This document shows positions 26,133 to 38,909 of a stretch of DNA of 64,000 nt, in pieces. Position 1 is the first letter of the stretch; the number at the start of each line of letters is the position of its first letter. A model generated the notes under the pieces. That model was not told the origin of the DNA. It saw only the letters and a program-made list of their open reading frames with translations, and did not search any database. Made by a program: the position numbers and the translations under genes. The DNA comes from Trichoplax adhaerens (Eukaryota > Placozoa > Uniplacotomia > Trichoplacea > Trichoplacidae), in NCBI RefSeq assembly GCF_000150275.1, contig NW_002060951.1, positions 1,932,297-1,996,296 of the forward strand, given 5' to 3'.

Positions 26133-28918
26133 TCACAAAAAATAATCAGCTTGCGGTTTTTTCGCGGGAATACCCCTTGATTCCTATTATAAGATAAACA
26201 AGCAACATTAATCATGTTTACTATTCTAGAAATCATTACTCTATCTATAGAATATACAGTAAAAGTAGTACCTGCGGAGCGGCTTCAAAAATCATGAAAT
26301 TAGTTTGTAAATTTTCATCTAATCCAAGAATTGCTGCTACATTGCCGCATCTAATGTTTAATAATGTTGATTAATCATAGATACAAAATCAGTTGCAAAA
26401 ACACAATGAAATAACTTAGCTAAGTACCTGTAACAGTAATTTGGAGCAGACCAAACGGTAAGTACAGTCTCATTGAAGTGCCATTTGTAGCCTTCCATTA
26501 CTAACTGGTGGGCTCGACATATCATATCGAGCTTGTTTGTAATATTAAACTAATTAAATAAAGAATGATAATCCCTTAATAATTTAAAGGGCAATATTAC
26601 ATTATCTAACATTCTCGCAAGATCTATACCTGCTTTACTACATCACTACCAAAGAGATATCCAGCTCCACGAGGGCTAATGGCCCACCCTTCAATTTCTG
26701 TTAACCAATCAGTTTAATTTTATTAGAAATATGTAAGTTAAAATATTAGATAACCTGATATTGACATTTTAAGGTTTACCTTCAGGATCGGACCATAGCA
26801 AATCACACATCGGCCCATCGTGAGGAACTTCTTGTTTACGATCTATAGTTCGGATCTAAAGTGATGGATATATATTCACGATAAAGAGATTATCATAATA
26901 TAACTTTACAAACTTTATTAACCAATCATATTAAATAAAATAATCGATTAATTTGACAAACCTCGTCTAAAGTTCTAATCGAAGGAGATAATCCACCGTG
27001 GACACAGAAGATCTAAAATTAAGTAGAAAGGTAACAAGTTTTCAGATTTTACCGTAGTATAAGAAATATGATAGCCTTCAATTACAATAAATTACGCCAG
27101 TAATCGATTCACGGCACTATTAATACAGTCCTTCTGTATATTGCCAACCTTGTCATCGATAATAGCTGATAAACTTAAATAATCGAAAATTTCGGTACAA
27201 TATTTCCAAACGGTAATAGAACCATATTTTCTGAGACATTCATCATAAAAACCGTATACCTTTAAGATACACAAATAACCACAATCAATGGCAATTAAAG
27301 ACATCGACCATATCTTGGTAGTTATACTACATTTTAAGATGCCAAATTAGCAAATAAAGCAATACTGTATTATCGAATGCTGACTTATACGTACTTGCGT
27401 AATTTGTCTGCTTTCGTGGTTGCCACGTATGAGGGTAATACGATCCGGATAACGAACCTATTAAGTTAGAGCAACTTTATCGTTAAAGTTGATTTAATTA
27501 TACTTCCATGAACTTTCATGAAGTCATGATATTAATTGCTGTTTGAGATCTTCATATTAAGTCACTAATAACCTTAAGTGCAAGCAATAAAAGAAAAGTT
27601 TCTACGCTATAAAATCCTCGATCAACGAAATCTCCCATAAATAAGTAATTTGTATCTGGAACGTCTCCTCCAACCTGCAAATTGCGTTCATCAATCAAAC
27701 AAGGTCGTCATTAAAACTACATATATTCATTATCAATCAAGACTTTAAATAAATATACCATTAACCCAGCCTGACTTACTTTAAATAATTCTTTTAGATC
27801 ATAAAATTGCCCATGAATGTCACCACATAGCTACATAGGTATATTAACAGTCGCAATTTAGTAACATCTAACATCTGTATAACTATATCCTTTAAACATG
27901 ATACAATATTAAACAATAATATTTTAATAGCTGCTACTGCACACCCTAAAGGTGATTAAGTCCTAAAGAAAAATATGTGCAAAACAGCTCACATTCACAT
28001 GTACAAAAACTCTAGTCTTACCGTTACAGGTGCATCGACCTTCTGGACATTACTCTCTTCTGCTAAGATTTCCCTACGTAACGTTACATAGTAAAAAAAG
28101 GGCATATTTAGAAGACAGTCGAAGAATCTATCGTAATATTCTTTCAAATAGTGAGCATATCATAAGGTATTTATCTTGCGATACAAGAGTAAATTAACAA
28201 CATAAGTCATCATCATTAACCATAAGGCAGTAATTGGCATCAGTGCTGCCAATAGATGCGATTATTATAATCTATTTGGACTTAAAGTTTATAAATATTA
28301 CAAATATATAAAATGAGGATGCACATTTGCAGTACATTTGACAAATAAGATCTGACTTACTTAGCTTTGGAACATAACGCTTTGACTTCACTCTCAGATA
28401 TAGTTTCGCAGAGTTTTAACTGCTCAATTTGTCTATATCAAAACACCATTATACAGTAGTGCATTACGATAAGATACCTTACATTCAACAACAGTATCAT
28501 ATTTTACAATTGCCACTACCAATACTTTTGCACACATTTACAGGTAAAAGAACTTTCTTTAAACGTTGAAGGTTCGCGTATCATATATATATATATATAT
28601 ATAATTATAACTAATTATTAGCATAAGCATCAACGATCGACACAACATATCCTAATCGCAGCCCGCCTACTGCACTATCTTCGCCTAAATTAGAACAATT
28701 TAATACACCCTAACGCGCATAGCACTATACGTACGTTAAACTGATATCAAAATTTTTTTACCAAGAAATTATAAAAAGGTGCTACAGCATAGCGCCAAAT
28801 CGTGACTTAATCATTAAAGCGCCTACCTTTGTATCAGCAGTCACAAAATAGTGTACTAGTACAATACGTAAAATGCAATTTCGTCAACTTACCTATCAAG
28901 ATCGCTGTAATCCATCAT
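26133..28918 (-). CDS. PPP4C: Serine/threonine-protein phosphatase 4 catalytic subunit (13 exons)
   Basis: Exons in transcript order, all on the - strand: 28893-28918, 28361-28432, 28022-28073, 27780-27830, 27573-27674, 27395-27457, 27149-27259, 26962-27012, 26780-26855, 26630-26697, 26428-26549, 26272-26350, 26133-26183. The spliced frame gives 307 residues, the length of animal PP4c. PPP-family metal ligands and catalytic residues fall at the expected positions: GDIHG (D54, H56), GDFVDRG (D82), RGNHE (N114, H115), VHGG (H164) and CRAHQ (H238). The sequence [20 protein letters not shown] and the C-terminal ADYFL, whose last residue is the methyl-esterified leucine in this family, point to PP4 rather than PP2A or PP6. 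PP4c removes phosphate from Ser/Thr in complexes with R2/R3 subunits, acting in DNA repair, centrosome function and splicing. Two ATG codons lie in tandem at the start; the first gives 307 residues. The gene reads away from flotillin-2 copy A. Confidence 0.97.
28582..28603. repeat. TA dinucleotide microsatellite
   Basis: About eleven TA units lie in the first intron of the PP4 catalytic subunit gene. It is simple sequence with no further structure. Confidence 0.9.
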
Positions 28919-30052
28919 TATGGATAAGTTTTATTTCTTATTCTAGGGAACAAATCTATGGCACTAAAGTAAAAGGAACGACATAATATCCAATTAAAAG
29001 CATTGATAAGGCATGCATCACTAGGAATGTGCATCTTAATGATGAAGAATATGAATAAAATTAAAATATAAATTAAATTTAATTTAATTTATATACAGTC
29101 AATCAATAATTATAGTACAACTGCTAATAGGGCTCAATATTCGGTTAAGCTTCATACCGTACACAAGCACTGAAAAACGTACTATACTTGTCGAAAAAAT
29201 GACTAGAAATATGGCGATGGTTTTTAATTTAATTTCATTTAATCAAATGATATTAATTTTTTTTTGTTACTGCAATGATGTAGACGGATGGGCGAATGGA
29301 CTTGTCAATCAAAACCCGGCCGGGCCTTAGAAAGAAACGACACAGTACTGTACTATGTTGTAAGTGCACACGAAACACGGCCATGCTGTGCATAGGTTCC
29401 CTTCAAGAGTTCCAGTAGTCTTTGATATAAATCATAAATGAAATTACAGCAATTGATGTTTCATATTTTCAACGTTTTAATTCGCTTTTAACCAATGAAA
29501 TCATACAGTAAATTAGCAGCTACTGTGCAATGTTTTTTCTACAGTAATATCATCAACATCGGGTCCTAAGAAGTTACAGTTTTTCTTTTACCTCCATGGT
29601 TGTCAGTGACTTCAAGCATGATATTTAAGGATAGCAAAAATGTGAAATTGAAGGTTACAAAATATGAATTGAACTATAGTAGTAATGATTCATAAACATA
29701 CGACGCTACTTACAGTAGTCGGCACATAACTGAATATTTATTTAGGCAATCTATTCTAAGGTTACAGACTTAGCAAAAATTACATAGCGCTAGTCGGATG
29801 AATGAAGAGTTTACAAATTTAAGACTTGCTGAAAAGGTAAGTTGGATCAATTTGATCCGGTAAGTTACCCAAAAAAGAGAAGTGAATCAATGAAAAGCTA
29901 CGATATCGATGCAACATGATTCGGATTGATAATTAATTATATATATATGAAATCAAACGGTGCAATGAAATGCGGTAAATCATTTAAGTCTTAAACAGAT
30001 GAGCAAGCACTAACTGTACCATATTTTCCGTACTGTAGGGAGATTAAGGTTC
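28919..30052. other. Upstream region of the PP4 catalytic subunit gene
   Basis: No gene is seen. It contains low-complexity TTAAATTTAATTTAA-type sequence around 29055-29095 and a GC-rich perfect palindrome CCCGGCCGGG at 29315-29324, about 400 bases upstream of the PP4 start codon, which stands out in AT-rich DNA. The promoter of the PP4 gene must lie in this interval. Confidence 0.45.
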
Positions 30053-31375
30053 ATAGTACTGTACAGTACAGTATTGATATTGTCACTAGCAGTTATTCGT
30101 TGTGCTACATGCCCGATCCCTATGCGCTAGGGGCCCACTGAACTATACTTTCATTAGCAATCTCTGTTCATACACATAGGTGTAGAGGCTCAGCTTAAAT
30201 ACCACTTTACTAATACTCCGTATTGAATATCTTACTATAATATTGTTTTGAAACGGTGCGTAAGGGGTACGTTTGTTTTCGTACTTGTCAAGGTTATTGA
30301 CAGATTCGTCTCCTTTCTCATTAAGATTGATGACGGTGGATATAATTTACGTAAACTCATTAGTCGAAGTCAACAGCAAGTAATAATAGGAATAAGCTAA
30401 GTTTAACTTTCGCATAGGGTCTTTGCAGGATCTGAAACGCCGTAATCGAGTAAATTCAGCTCGAAAAATTAGTGTTGCACAGTAACAAGATAGATGTGTC
30501 AAGAGCCTCAGAAGCATGCAGTGCAGCTGTATAGAATCTTCGAATTCTTTGATTACTGTACAACAACAGCAAGAATCTGAACATACACCAAACATCAAAA
30601 TAAAATTTCGATAAATTAAAATTACTAATTACTCACCTGCTTCCGCTCGCTATTTCGGTCAGTCCAGCAGATCGAATCGTGCAGGATAACACTGTGTGAA
30701 GACTTTTGTGACAATGCTTTACGAACTAGCACACTTTTTACTGTACAGTACAGTACAGTACAGTACAGTATCTGTCCGCACATCCGATAGAGGTAAGAGA
30801 ATCTCGTATTGTACAGTACAGTACTGTACGTTATACTGTACTGTACAGTACACTGTAGTGTCATTAAATCTCATTATTTTACAGTACAGTACACTGTACT
30901 GTACGGTACATTGTAAATGTAATGTACTGTACTGTACAGTAGAATTGCGTAGTCAGCAATACTGTACTGTACTGTACTGTACTAGTACTGTACAGTACAG
31001 TAAAACTGTTAATTCTATTTTAATAATTTTCCCTAAATAAAACAGGGTTGCGTCATTGCCTCTTCAAAAATAACACCGTATAGATATGCATTTGAGTATT
31101 TCTTTCTTTTATATTCCTGTATGAAACCATACAATATCTCCTGTATCGACACTGTCATTGCTATCACCATGATCTATTATTTACTAAAAAAAACTTTCGT
31201 GAGCTGGCGCGTTAATACAGCACAGTACAGTACTGTATGTTGTCTGTAGTAGATCTATACTGTGCGTCGCTTCAGCCACAGCCTTACAAGGGGTCTTCTC
31301 TACAGTACTGTACAGTGTACAGCAGAATTCATTTCTACTTAACAAACAGAAACCATGATGCCGTACTGTACAGTC

Positions 31376-31629
31376 AGAGACTACTCGAAAGAAGAGAAAG
31401 GGACGGGCCCGAAAGCTACAAAAAATGAGAAGGCCGACTTTTTTAGCCTTCATTTTACAATACGCTACGGCTGTAGCCGTACACCGCATTGTGCAAAACC
31501 AACCTGGCAGATCATTTGGAGCACGATCGTGCACAGTAGAGACCCCTCTCTATAGTGTACAGTATAGGATTACTGATGGTCGGTACAGCTGAAATGGCCA
31601 GCTTTCTCTTTTCTTTCGAGTAGTCCCTG
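31376..31629. mobile_element. hAT-like short non-autonomous element
   Basis: The left end begins AGAGACTACTCGAAAGAAG and the right end, read on the - strand, begins CAGGGACTACTCGAAAGAA, giving terminal inverted repeats of about 25 bases. The eight bases GTACAGTC occur directly on both sides (31368-31375 and 31630-31637), as expected for the 8-bp target duplications of the hAT superfamily, whose ends often read CAGGG or CAGNG. Length is about 254 bases with no transposase frame. One caution is that the flank is itself TACAG repeat, so a matching 8-mer is less surprising than in unique DNA. A near-equal-length element lies at 47654-47908. Confidence 0.62.
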
Positions 31630-31645
31630 GTACAGTCATGGACTA

Positions 31646-32011
31646 CTAGAAAAAATACCTGGACTAGAAACTCCTTTGGACGGACAGACATTTGGCCTTA
31701 TTTGGTCAATAAATTGTGTCCAACACTTCATTATGACCGTAGTATGCAGACAGTCGATTCTGAATTGACTGATTTTTCTGAATTAAGTAATGTTAGATAG
31801 CATTCTATTACCTGTTACTAAGCTCTGTTTAGAAGAAATAAATTTAGATCATGAATGCTATTCAAATTAATACAAGTCATTTAGAAAACAGACACGGAAG
31901 ATCTATACTGAGTAAATAAATAAATAATATTATTTTTCCATATTTTCGGCCTTATCTGGTATGAAAGTCCGTCCATCCGAGGAGTGTTTCCAGTCCCAGT
32001 ATTTTTTCTAG
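31646..32011. mobile_element. TA-flanked inverted-repeat element (mariner-like MITE)
   Basis: The ends are CTAGAAAAAATACCTGGAC on the left and, read on the - strand, CTAGAAAAAATACTGGGAC on the right. Similarity continues inward for about 50-60 bases with small gaps (ACTCC, GGACGGAC, GGCCTTAT or GATAAGGCC). Each end is flanked by TA, the target duplication used by Tc1/mariner elements. The element is about 366 bases, has no coding frame, and starts only 16 bases after the hAT-like element, inside the TACAG repeat block. Confidence 0.65.
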
Positions 32012-32714
32012 TACTGTACAGTACTAGCTGAAGCACTGTACTGTACAGTACTATATATAAATGTGCCTCTGTAAGTAATTAATTAATTAAATTAAATTAA
32101 ATTAACTGTAAAAATTCTTATCATTATAATTATCTATTTTAATCAATATATAACTATGTATAATTAATTTTATGAAACGTGAACAGAAAATAACAAGAAA
32201 TAAAATAAAGTAAATAAATTATTTATGGAATACAGCTTGGTCCCATTAAGTGTTCCACAATGCGGATAAGTAATACAATATACGAGTCCATGCCTTTATG
32301 TGCATACACTAACTATTTTTTATCCGCTCATCAAGTACAGCACAATGATACGCAGGATACAATATATTCCGATGGGTATTTACTGTTACTTAATACTGAC
32401 TGTTGTGTATTTCAATTTTTACCATTTTCTATTCTCTTGACGTTGTTTCATTTAGAATGCGTACATTTGCAAAATTATAGAAATATATTATCAGTAGTTT
32501 ATAACTGTACCTTTTTGAATAAAGTAACGTCCACGCACTACCCTACTAGCGGAAGGCTATTCGATGTTTCTTGAATAGTATTTAGTTACTTAAACTTTAG
32601 CAAATAAATTTTTAAAAACTACAGTATACTATAGGTTAAATAAAATTAAAATTAAATTACCTTTCGATAGCCTTCTGTCGAAGGCAAGAATAGATCAGAA
32701 AATATAAATTGAAG

Positions 32715-35700
32715 ATGGGGAATTGCCATACTACTGGTCCCAATGAGGCTCTCGTGGTGTCAGGTCAGTACATTATCAGTCTCTGTAACGTTGTGAACAT
32801 GATAATTACATACACGTATAATAATTAGTACAATTATTATAAACTGTAAGTTAACCAGTTACGTTCATTTTAGCAATCTATGAACTTCTTCAAAAATTTA
32901 TAGTTAACTACAACATACTTTAATGTTCGTACGTATTTACCATGAGCAGTACGTCCAGTTTATATTTTAAATAGTTTATAGTAGATTTGTTAATATTCAG
33001 TTACTGCCTTATGCTTGGTAAAATATACTGTATAGTTTTACTATCGCAGTACGTGTATATACTGTATTTTTAATTTTATCTGACTAAAATCAATAAATAA
33101 AAATTACTCCGTTCTCATCAAATCACGCAAACATTACAGTTTTAACAAGTTACTGTATAATAAATAAATAAATAACATAATTAACACACGACCGTTTGTA
33201 GTTAATCGTATATATTTTACAGAATAATATACAGTATGGAACAAATTAAATTATTATGGAGTAGCGCCACTGTTGGTGCAGTATCTATTCGGATCAAATC
33301 GACTTAATTATGTTAATAATGTCAATATCTTTCTTTATCGATTTGCCTCGTTGCTAGGTGCTTGTTGCGGTTCAGGAGAGAAGAGATATGTTCATGGTGG
33401 CTGGGCTTGGGCTTGGTGTGGTATTACCGATGTTCAAAGGTATACACCACAATGTAACCTTTGTTTTTAATATTCACTTTTAGCAATAGCGATAATTTAT
33501 ATTTATAAATATAAATTTTGTCCAAGATTCTTACGTACTATGCTATGGTAGACAGCAGCCTAACCATCTATGTGAGCACAAATGTTTCCATTAGCGACTA
33601 CGAATACGCTATTTGTAAACTAATTGTTCCATTACGATTGGCATCGTTCGGTTGTATATCTTATAAGAGATTTCCCGCCGATGCTTAGTAACTAAAAATC
33701 TGTCTAGAATGATATTGATAAAGATATTGATAAAGTTCACTTACCAATAACGTTCATTCCGTAGCTCTAAAACTTCGCTAAATAAATATTAAAGCGGGGA
33801 CGAGAGAATGTGAATACTAAAATATTTCGGCAAGAATTATAATTTCTTGTCAGATTTACTTTATTACATAAATCGATTCGTTCACTAAACCTACTTATGA
33901 CCTTAATTTTAAATCATTATAGGTGGTCGTAATACAGAGAAGCAATGGATCCAGTAAGGATTCATTCTACTTTATATTAGACCAGTCTATAAATCATAGT
34001 TGATTTCATATGATCGATTGTTTACTTATGAATGAAGCGTGTCTGCTATTATAGTTTTAAATTTCATTTCACTGTGATGTACCAGTTCGTCAAATATTAC
34101 CAGTCACTCCTTTTCAATATTCTTTTTATTAGTAATAGTTTATTTTGTAATAAGATTACAATTATACGGGTGGCAATATGTAGTTTAATTATCCTAATGT
34201 AATCAATCTCCTTTGTCATATCCAATATTTCAGTGTAAAGCATTTGATGCCATCAGATCCTATAATCGCATGATTTATTGATTTTTTCTGTCATTTCATC
34301 GAACCGCATAACTACTGCAATTGAACTGATTCCAGATTCTATGCAAATAAAGCAGATGATATATGCTCGTATTGAAAGATACCACTGTACTTACGTGTAT
34401 ATCTTCCCATCTACTACTTATCCTCTATTTTCCCTCCCATTCCCCATTACATAATTTTGGTCGGCCTTTATTCCCTCCCTAAGTTATCTAAGTAAATGTA
34501 GTTTGACTGTATCCTTTTAACAACGGCTTACGAAACTGGTTTACTTTATATACATAAATTGCACCGTAATTTACAGACGAAGTATCGCAAGATTCCACCG
34601 TTAATAGTACCGGACTTATCAAGGCTTCCGTTTTATTCGATCATTGGCCAACCATTACAGTATTGCACTTTAATTCGTTAATTAGACATACGAATATGAG
34701 TATCACAGTATTGTAAAATCTCGTTCTATAGATCCTGAAGAACTATATGTAATCATTGACATCATACCAGTACTATTGTGTGCTATAGAGATTTCTAAGT
34801 TATATTTATTTTCCAAAGACTATTTATATCACATCATAACTGACTATAAATGTCTAAACGCGTACAACCATATTACCGTCTGCTTTTAGTATTTTATTAC
34901 AGTGCTTTGCTTTATTTACAACTCCTTTTATAAAGTAAGCGATTATTGTAATCAACTGAAATTACTACATAGATCTAATCAAATAGCTATATCAGTAATT
35001 AGGATATATTCCCTAGTAACCATTTTATAATGCAGTAATTTGGTAACTACTAAGATAAAAGGAGAATGCATAAAATTTAATATTATCTGTATGTTAAGTT
35101 TATTACTTAATTTAAAGGATCTCTCTGAATGTTATGACTCTAAATCCGCTCTGTGAGAGCGTTGAAACGGCTGAAGGAGTCGCTCTTACTGTAACCTCGG
35201 TTACACAATGTAAAATCATGACAGGCGATCTGTTGCCTATTGCCTGTGAGCAATTTCTTGGGAGAAATACAGAAGATATTGAAAACATTATTCTACAAAC
35301 TCTAGAAGGTCACTTGAGATCAATTTTGGGTAAGCCTTTTACGTTGCGATATATAATACAATCAGCGATAAAAATTGAGAATCGCATGAACTATTTTGAT
35401 TACGCACACATGTCCGGTATACGGTTGTATCAATTTAGTTCATGTTAAGACTTTGCATTGTAATACAATCAGCGCTAAAAATTGAGAACCATGAAAACTA
35501 CTTTTAAATGTATCCAGAATACAGTACTGATAATTTCCTTTCATAACTTCCGACATATAGGCACTTTAACAGTCGAAGAAGTATACAAAGATCGCGATCG
35601 ATTTGCCACTCTTGTACGTGAAGTGGCTTCTCCTGATGTTGGTAGAATGGGTATCGAAATCCTCAGTTTTACTATTAAGGACATTATGGATAAAGTAGAT

Positions 35701-37607
35701 TATTTAAACTCTCTTGGAAAATCACAAACAGCAGTTGTTAAGCGCGATGCCGATATCGGAGTTGCTGAAGCGAATCGTGATGCTGGAATTAGAGTATGTT
35801 TACTTTATAAAACCGTTATAAACTAGTAAGATTTAACCAAATTTGGCTTTAAACATGCAGTTTCCATAAAACAAGTACAGTTTAGAGCCACGTGTTATAC
35901 TTATGGTGATTGCTTAGAGTTGTATAACCTCTGCCGATATAATTTATATACATCGAAAGTTTATAGTATATTAATAATTGTTTGATATTCGCTAATATTA
36001 AATAAATCTTGTCATATTGCTTATGATAATTCAGAAAGCAGAGGCTGAAAGAGTTAGAATGGATGTTAGGTACACTGCCGATACCAATATCGCTGATTCT
36101 CGCCGTGAATACGAAATGGCTAAAGCTGCATTTGATCAGGAAATAAATAGTATTGTATGTATGACATCGACGAATGCGTTATCAGCTTTGAAACGTAAAA
36201 TACGATTGCTGAGGCATTAAAGTAACAAATTCGCCTTAATATTATTGAAACTAATGCAATTTTGAATTATATAGAGAGCCGAAGCAGAATTATCATATGA
36301 GTTACAGGTACCCTAATTGTATCAAACGTACTATTTTCAGTAAATATGATAACATATGCTACCGTCACAAGAATTATATATTTTACTATTAAAGCTATAA
36401 AGATATAAAGAAAAAAATTTAAATACTTTCACGTATGATAGATACTTCATCAGACTCAAACATACAACTAATGCACTATTATTTAGTGTGCAAGAATTAA
36501 ACAGAAGATCCGTAGCGAAGAAATTCAAATTGAAGTAGTAGAGAGGCGAAAAGAGATTGATATCGAAGAGAAGGAAATCCTTAGGAAAGATAAGGAGCTT
36601 ATTGCTACTGTAAAGAGGCCAGCAGAAGCAGAAAGTTTTAAAGTAGAAACAATTGCAGAAGGCCGTCGGTACTGTCTATACTGTCAACCTTAATGATAGT
36701 ATTTACTTAATAAAATATTTTTATATCTTCTATATGATAGTGATTCTAAGCTATAGACCTAAATACGCTCTATGCAAAATGTTTTATAATTGAATACTAA
36801 GACACTTAATTTAATTATTAAACAAAATATTATATTAGTGCAGAGACTGTGGCTATAGCTCAAGCAGAAGCTATGAAGATTAAGGTAAATCGTGCGATTT
36901 CATTTTAATACTGTTATCTTATTTTGGCACACGAAAAATGTTGTTACTACACATCTAGCTTGTAATCTCTACGCCTATGTATCCATAATCACTACTATAA
37001 AATAGTATCACGACTACTACAGGCCATAGGTTCAGCGGAAGCTACTGCCATTGAAGCAATCGGCAAAGCTGAAGCTGAAAGAATGAGACAGAAAGCCGCA
37101 GCATATAAAAAGTATGGAGATGCTGCTTTAGTTAGTTTGGTTCTTGAGGCACTACCAACGGTAATGCACAAGCAATACAGATTGCGTGAAATGATGGTTC
37201 GATAGCAATTCAATATCTAATATTCCCGTACCGTGCGGCTTTTAGTATGATCTTGATTAATTTTAGACCATATCAATCATCACTAAACTATGTATATGTT
37301 TTTATTATTAAATATAATTATATCAGATTGCAGCAGAAATCACTGCTCCTCTATCAAAGACAGAAGACATCGTTATTTTAGGCGGAAAAGACGGTAGTAT
37401 TAGAAACGAAATAACTAACTTGGTAGGACAATTACCGCCAGCTGTGCAGGCACTAACTGGAGTCAATATTTCAAAGGTATTGATGATTACTAACTATGTG
37501 CTTTGAAAATTAGAGCCTAGAAATCGGCTCTTTATATGACTATAACTAGTAAGTTTCACTTTAAATTATAGGCCGTAGCCAAGATCCCTGGAGCTCAAAT
37601 AATGTAA
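32715..37607 (+). CDS. FLOT2: Flotillin-2, tandem copy A (11 exons)
   Basis: Exons: 32715-32763, 33358-33439, 35118-35329, 35561-35793, 36035-36154, 36275-36307, 36487-36668, 36839-36884, 37023-37160, 37327-37476, 37572-37607. The product is 426 residues, close to vertebrate flotillin-2 (428). It starts [17 protein letters not shown], whose G2 and C4 fit the myristoylation and palmitoylation sites of flotillin-2. The SPFH/PHB domain follows ([42 protein letters not shown]), then the coiled coil with Glu-Ala repeats ([20 protein letters not shown]) and an LTGVNISK-type C-terminus. Flotillin-2 oligomerises with flotillin-1 on the cytosolic face of the plasma membrane and endosomes and organises raft microdomains. 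One exon is only 33 bases, coding [11 protein letters not shown]. The copy ends in QIM where copy B ends in QVA. Flotillin-2 is preferred over flotillin-1 because of the acylated MGNC start. Confidence 0.96.
33714..33737. repeat. Two-unit tandem repeat of GATATTGATAAA
   Basis: A 12-base unit is repeated twice without mismatch in intron 2 of flotillin-2 copy A. It is a minor slippage product. Confidence 0.8.
35354..35500. repeat. Local direct duplication inside intron 3 of flotillin-2 copy A
   Basis: A segment of about 40 bases at 35354-35393 (TAATACAATCAGCGATAAAA at its start) recurs at 35461-35500 with few differences, about 107 bases downstream. Both copies lie in the 231-base intron 3, so most of that intron arose by a recent direct duplication. 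Copy B has no counterpart visible at its intron 3. Confidence 0.8.
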
Positions 37608-38909
37608 CGACCAGACAATTATTGGTTCAGTTGTTTACTATAACTACGAAGTATTAAATACATTTTACGAAGTTTTCTATCGTAATTTGAGCGCTATCAT
37701 TTCATCGCAGTATATGCGATTATTCACAGTGCAATTTCGGTTCTTGTGCAAGTTAATAATATATATTTAATCATATACCCATAAGTTACTATAAATTTAA
37801 ATATAAATATTAACCGCTCGGTTAATTCAATACATGCAAATTGCATATGAAGCCACATTAATTTCAGGCATTATACGGTACGAAATAATGCGGCGAGTAA
37901 AATATAAACATAAGGGAAGACCGATATTAGAAAATGCCTGTGCGGGTATATCCATCAGTATACCTGTACGCGTATACGTACGGTACGCCAATGTGATAAA
38001 TTATAACTGGTGCTTGGCTAATATTGGCCACCTATTCCAAGTATCATAGAGAATAGTAAAATCAATATCTCTAGAAAATATTCTATAAATCACTTAATTC
38101 GTAAGAAGATGTTTCGGAATCTGTACAACATTATCGATAATGTATTGCTGCAAACTTTTCAACTTTGTAGCTATTCCCTGATAACTAGTTCCAGTCCGAT
38201 TTAATACAGGAGCAGTATCTATGATTCTAAAGTCATACCGGTACGTAATGCTATGACTTTTCACTATCGTAATATACTGATACTGGTAAAATATTACATC
38301 TGTTTGATCTATACATTGCCCGGGCAATCTGTATATTACCAACTTACAGTATAGATCTAATCTTCAGGAGTTCTAGTAGCCTATGGTATTACTTTCCCTG
38401 TACTTTAAATACTTTGAATAATAAAAATTTGGCTAATTATAATTATAAAGTAACTGCAATACCAGGAACTACTCAAGTAAAAATGCTACCCCTTTTCTAC
38501 CGTAGTCGTCTGTCTACATTCTCTAATCCCTTTCTCTAATCTACTCCTCTCTGTTGCGATATAATCCCCGGTAATACGTTCACATCAGGGACCTTCATTT
38601 GTACTTTTTCGAATCTATTATTAATTATCGTACTCTGCTGATTACTGTAGCTACAGTATACGTTACATGTACACTAATGTGAATACACTATCTTAAATTA
38701 TATCCAAATTAACCCCAAAATAAATAAAATACAATACTGTACAGCAATATTATTTTCGTATAAGATATTTTAATAAAAGTATAAATAACATGTATTGCTA
38801 TCTATATATAACAATTTCTATATATACTGTACGTTAACTCAAAAGATTATGTCGGTATAAACTACTGCATTAGCTCGTAAGTTTTAGTTATAATTTTCCT
38901 AGCTACTGT
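37608..38909. other. Region downstream of flotillin-2 copy A
   Basis: No gene is recognised. It should contain the 3' untranslated region of copy A. The open frames at 37834-38049 (+) and 38094-38342 (-) have no family motif. Isolated CTGTA/TACAG words appear toward the end, leading into the next repeat block. Confidence 0.45.

Larger units (their letters stand above)
30053..32055. repeat. TACAG/CTGTA inverted pentanucleotide repeat, block A
   Basis: Runs of the pentamer TACAG and of its complement CTGTA are interspersed with unique sequence. The densest part is about 30735-31003, where several runs of 15-30 bases occur; smaller runs lie at 30053-30075, 31214-31240, 31300-31325, 31360-31375 and 32011-32055. 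Orientation flips at GTAC make palindromes such as GTACAGTACTGTAC. The pentamer has no stop codon in any frame on either strand, which explains the spurious open frames here rich in Tyr-Cys-Thr-Val. The block sits between the divergent PP4 and flotillin-2 copy A genes and hosts two short inverted-repeat elements. I infer no function. Confidence 0.9.

Noticed and set aside
30625-31555. Several open frames of 60-116 codons in repeat block A
   Set aside because: They come from the same repeat and from the inverted-repeat element; composition is that of the pentamer.
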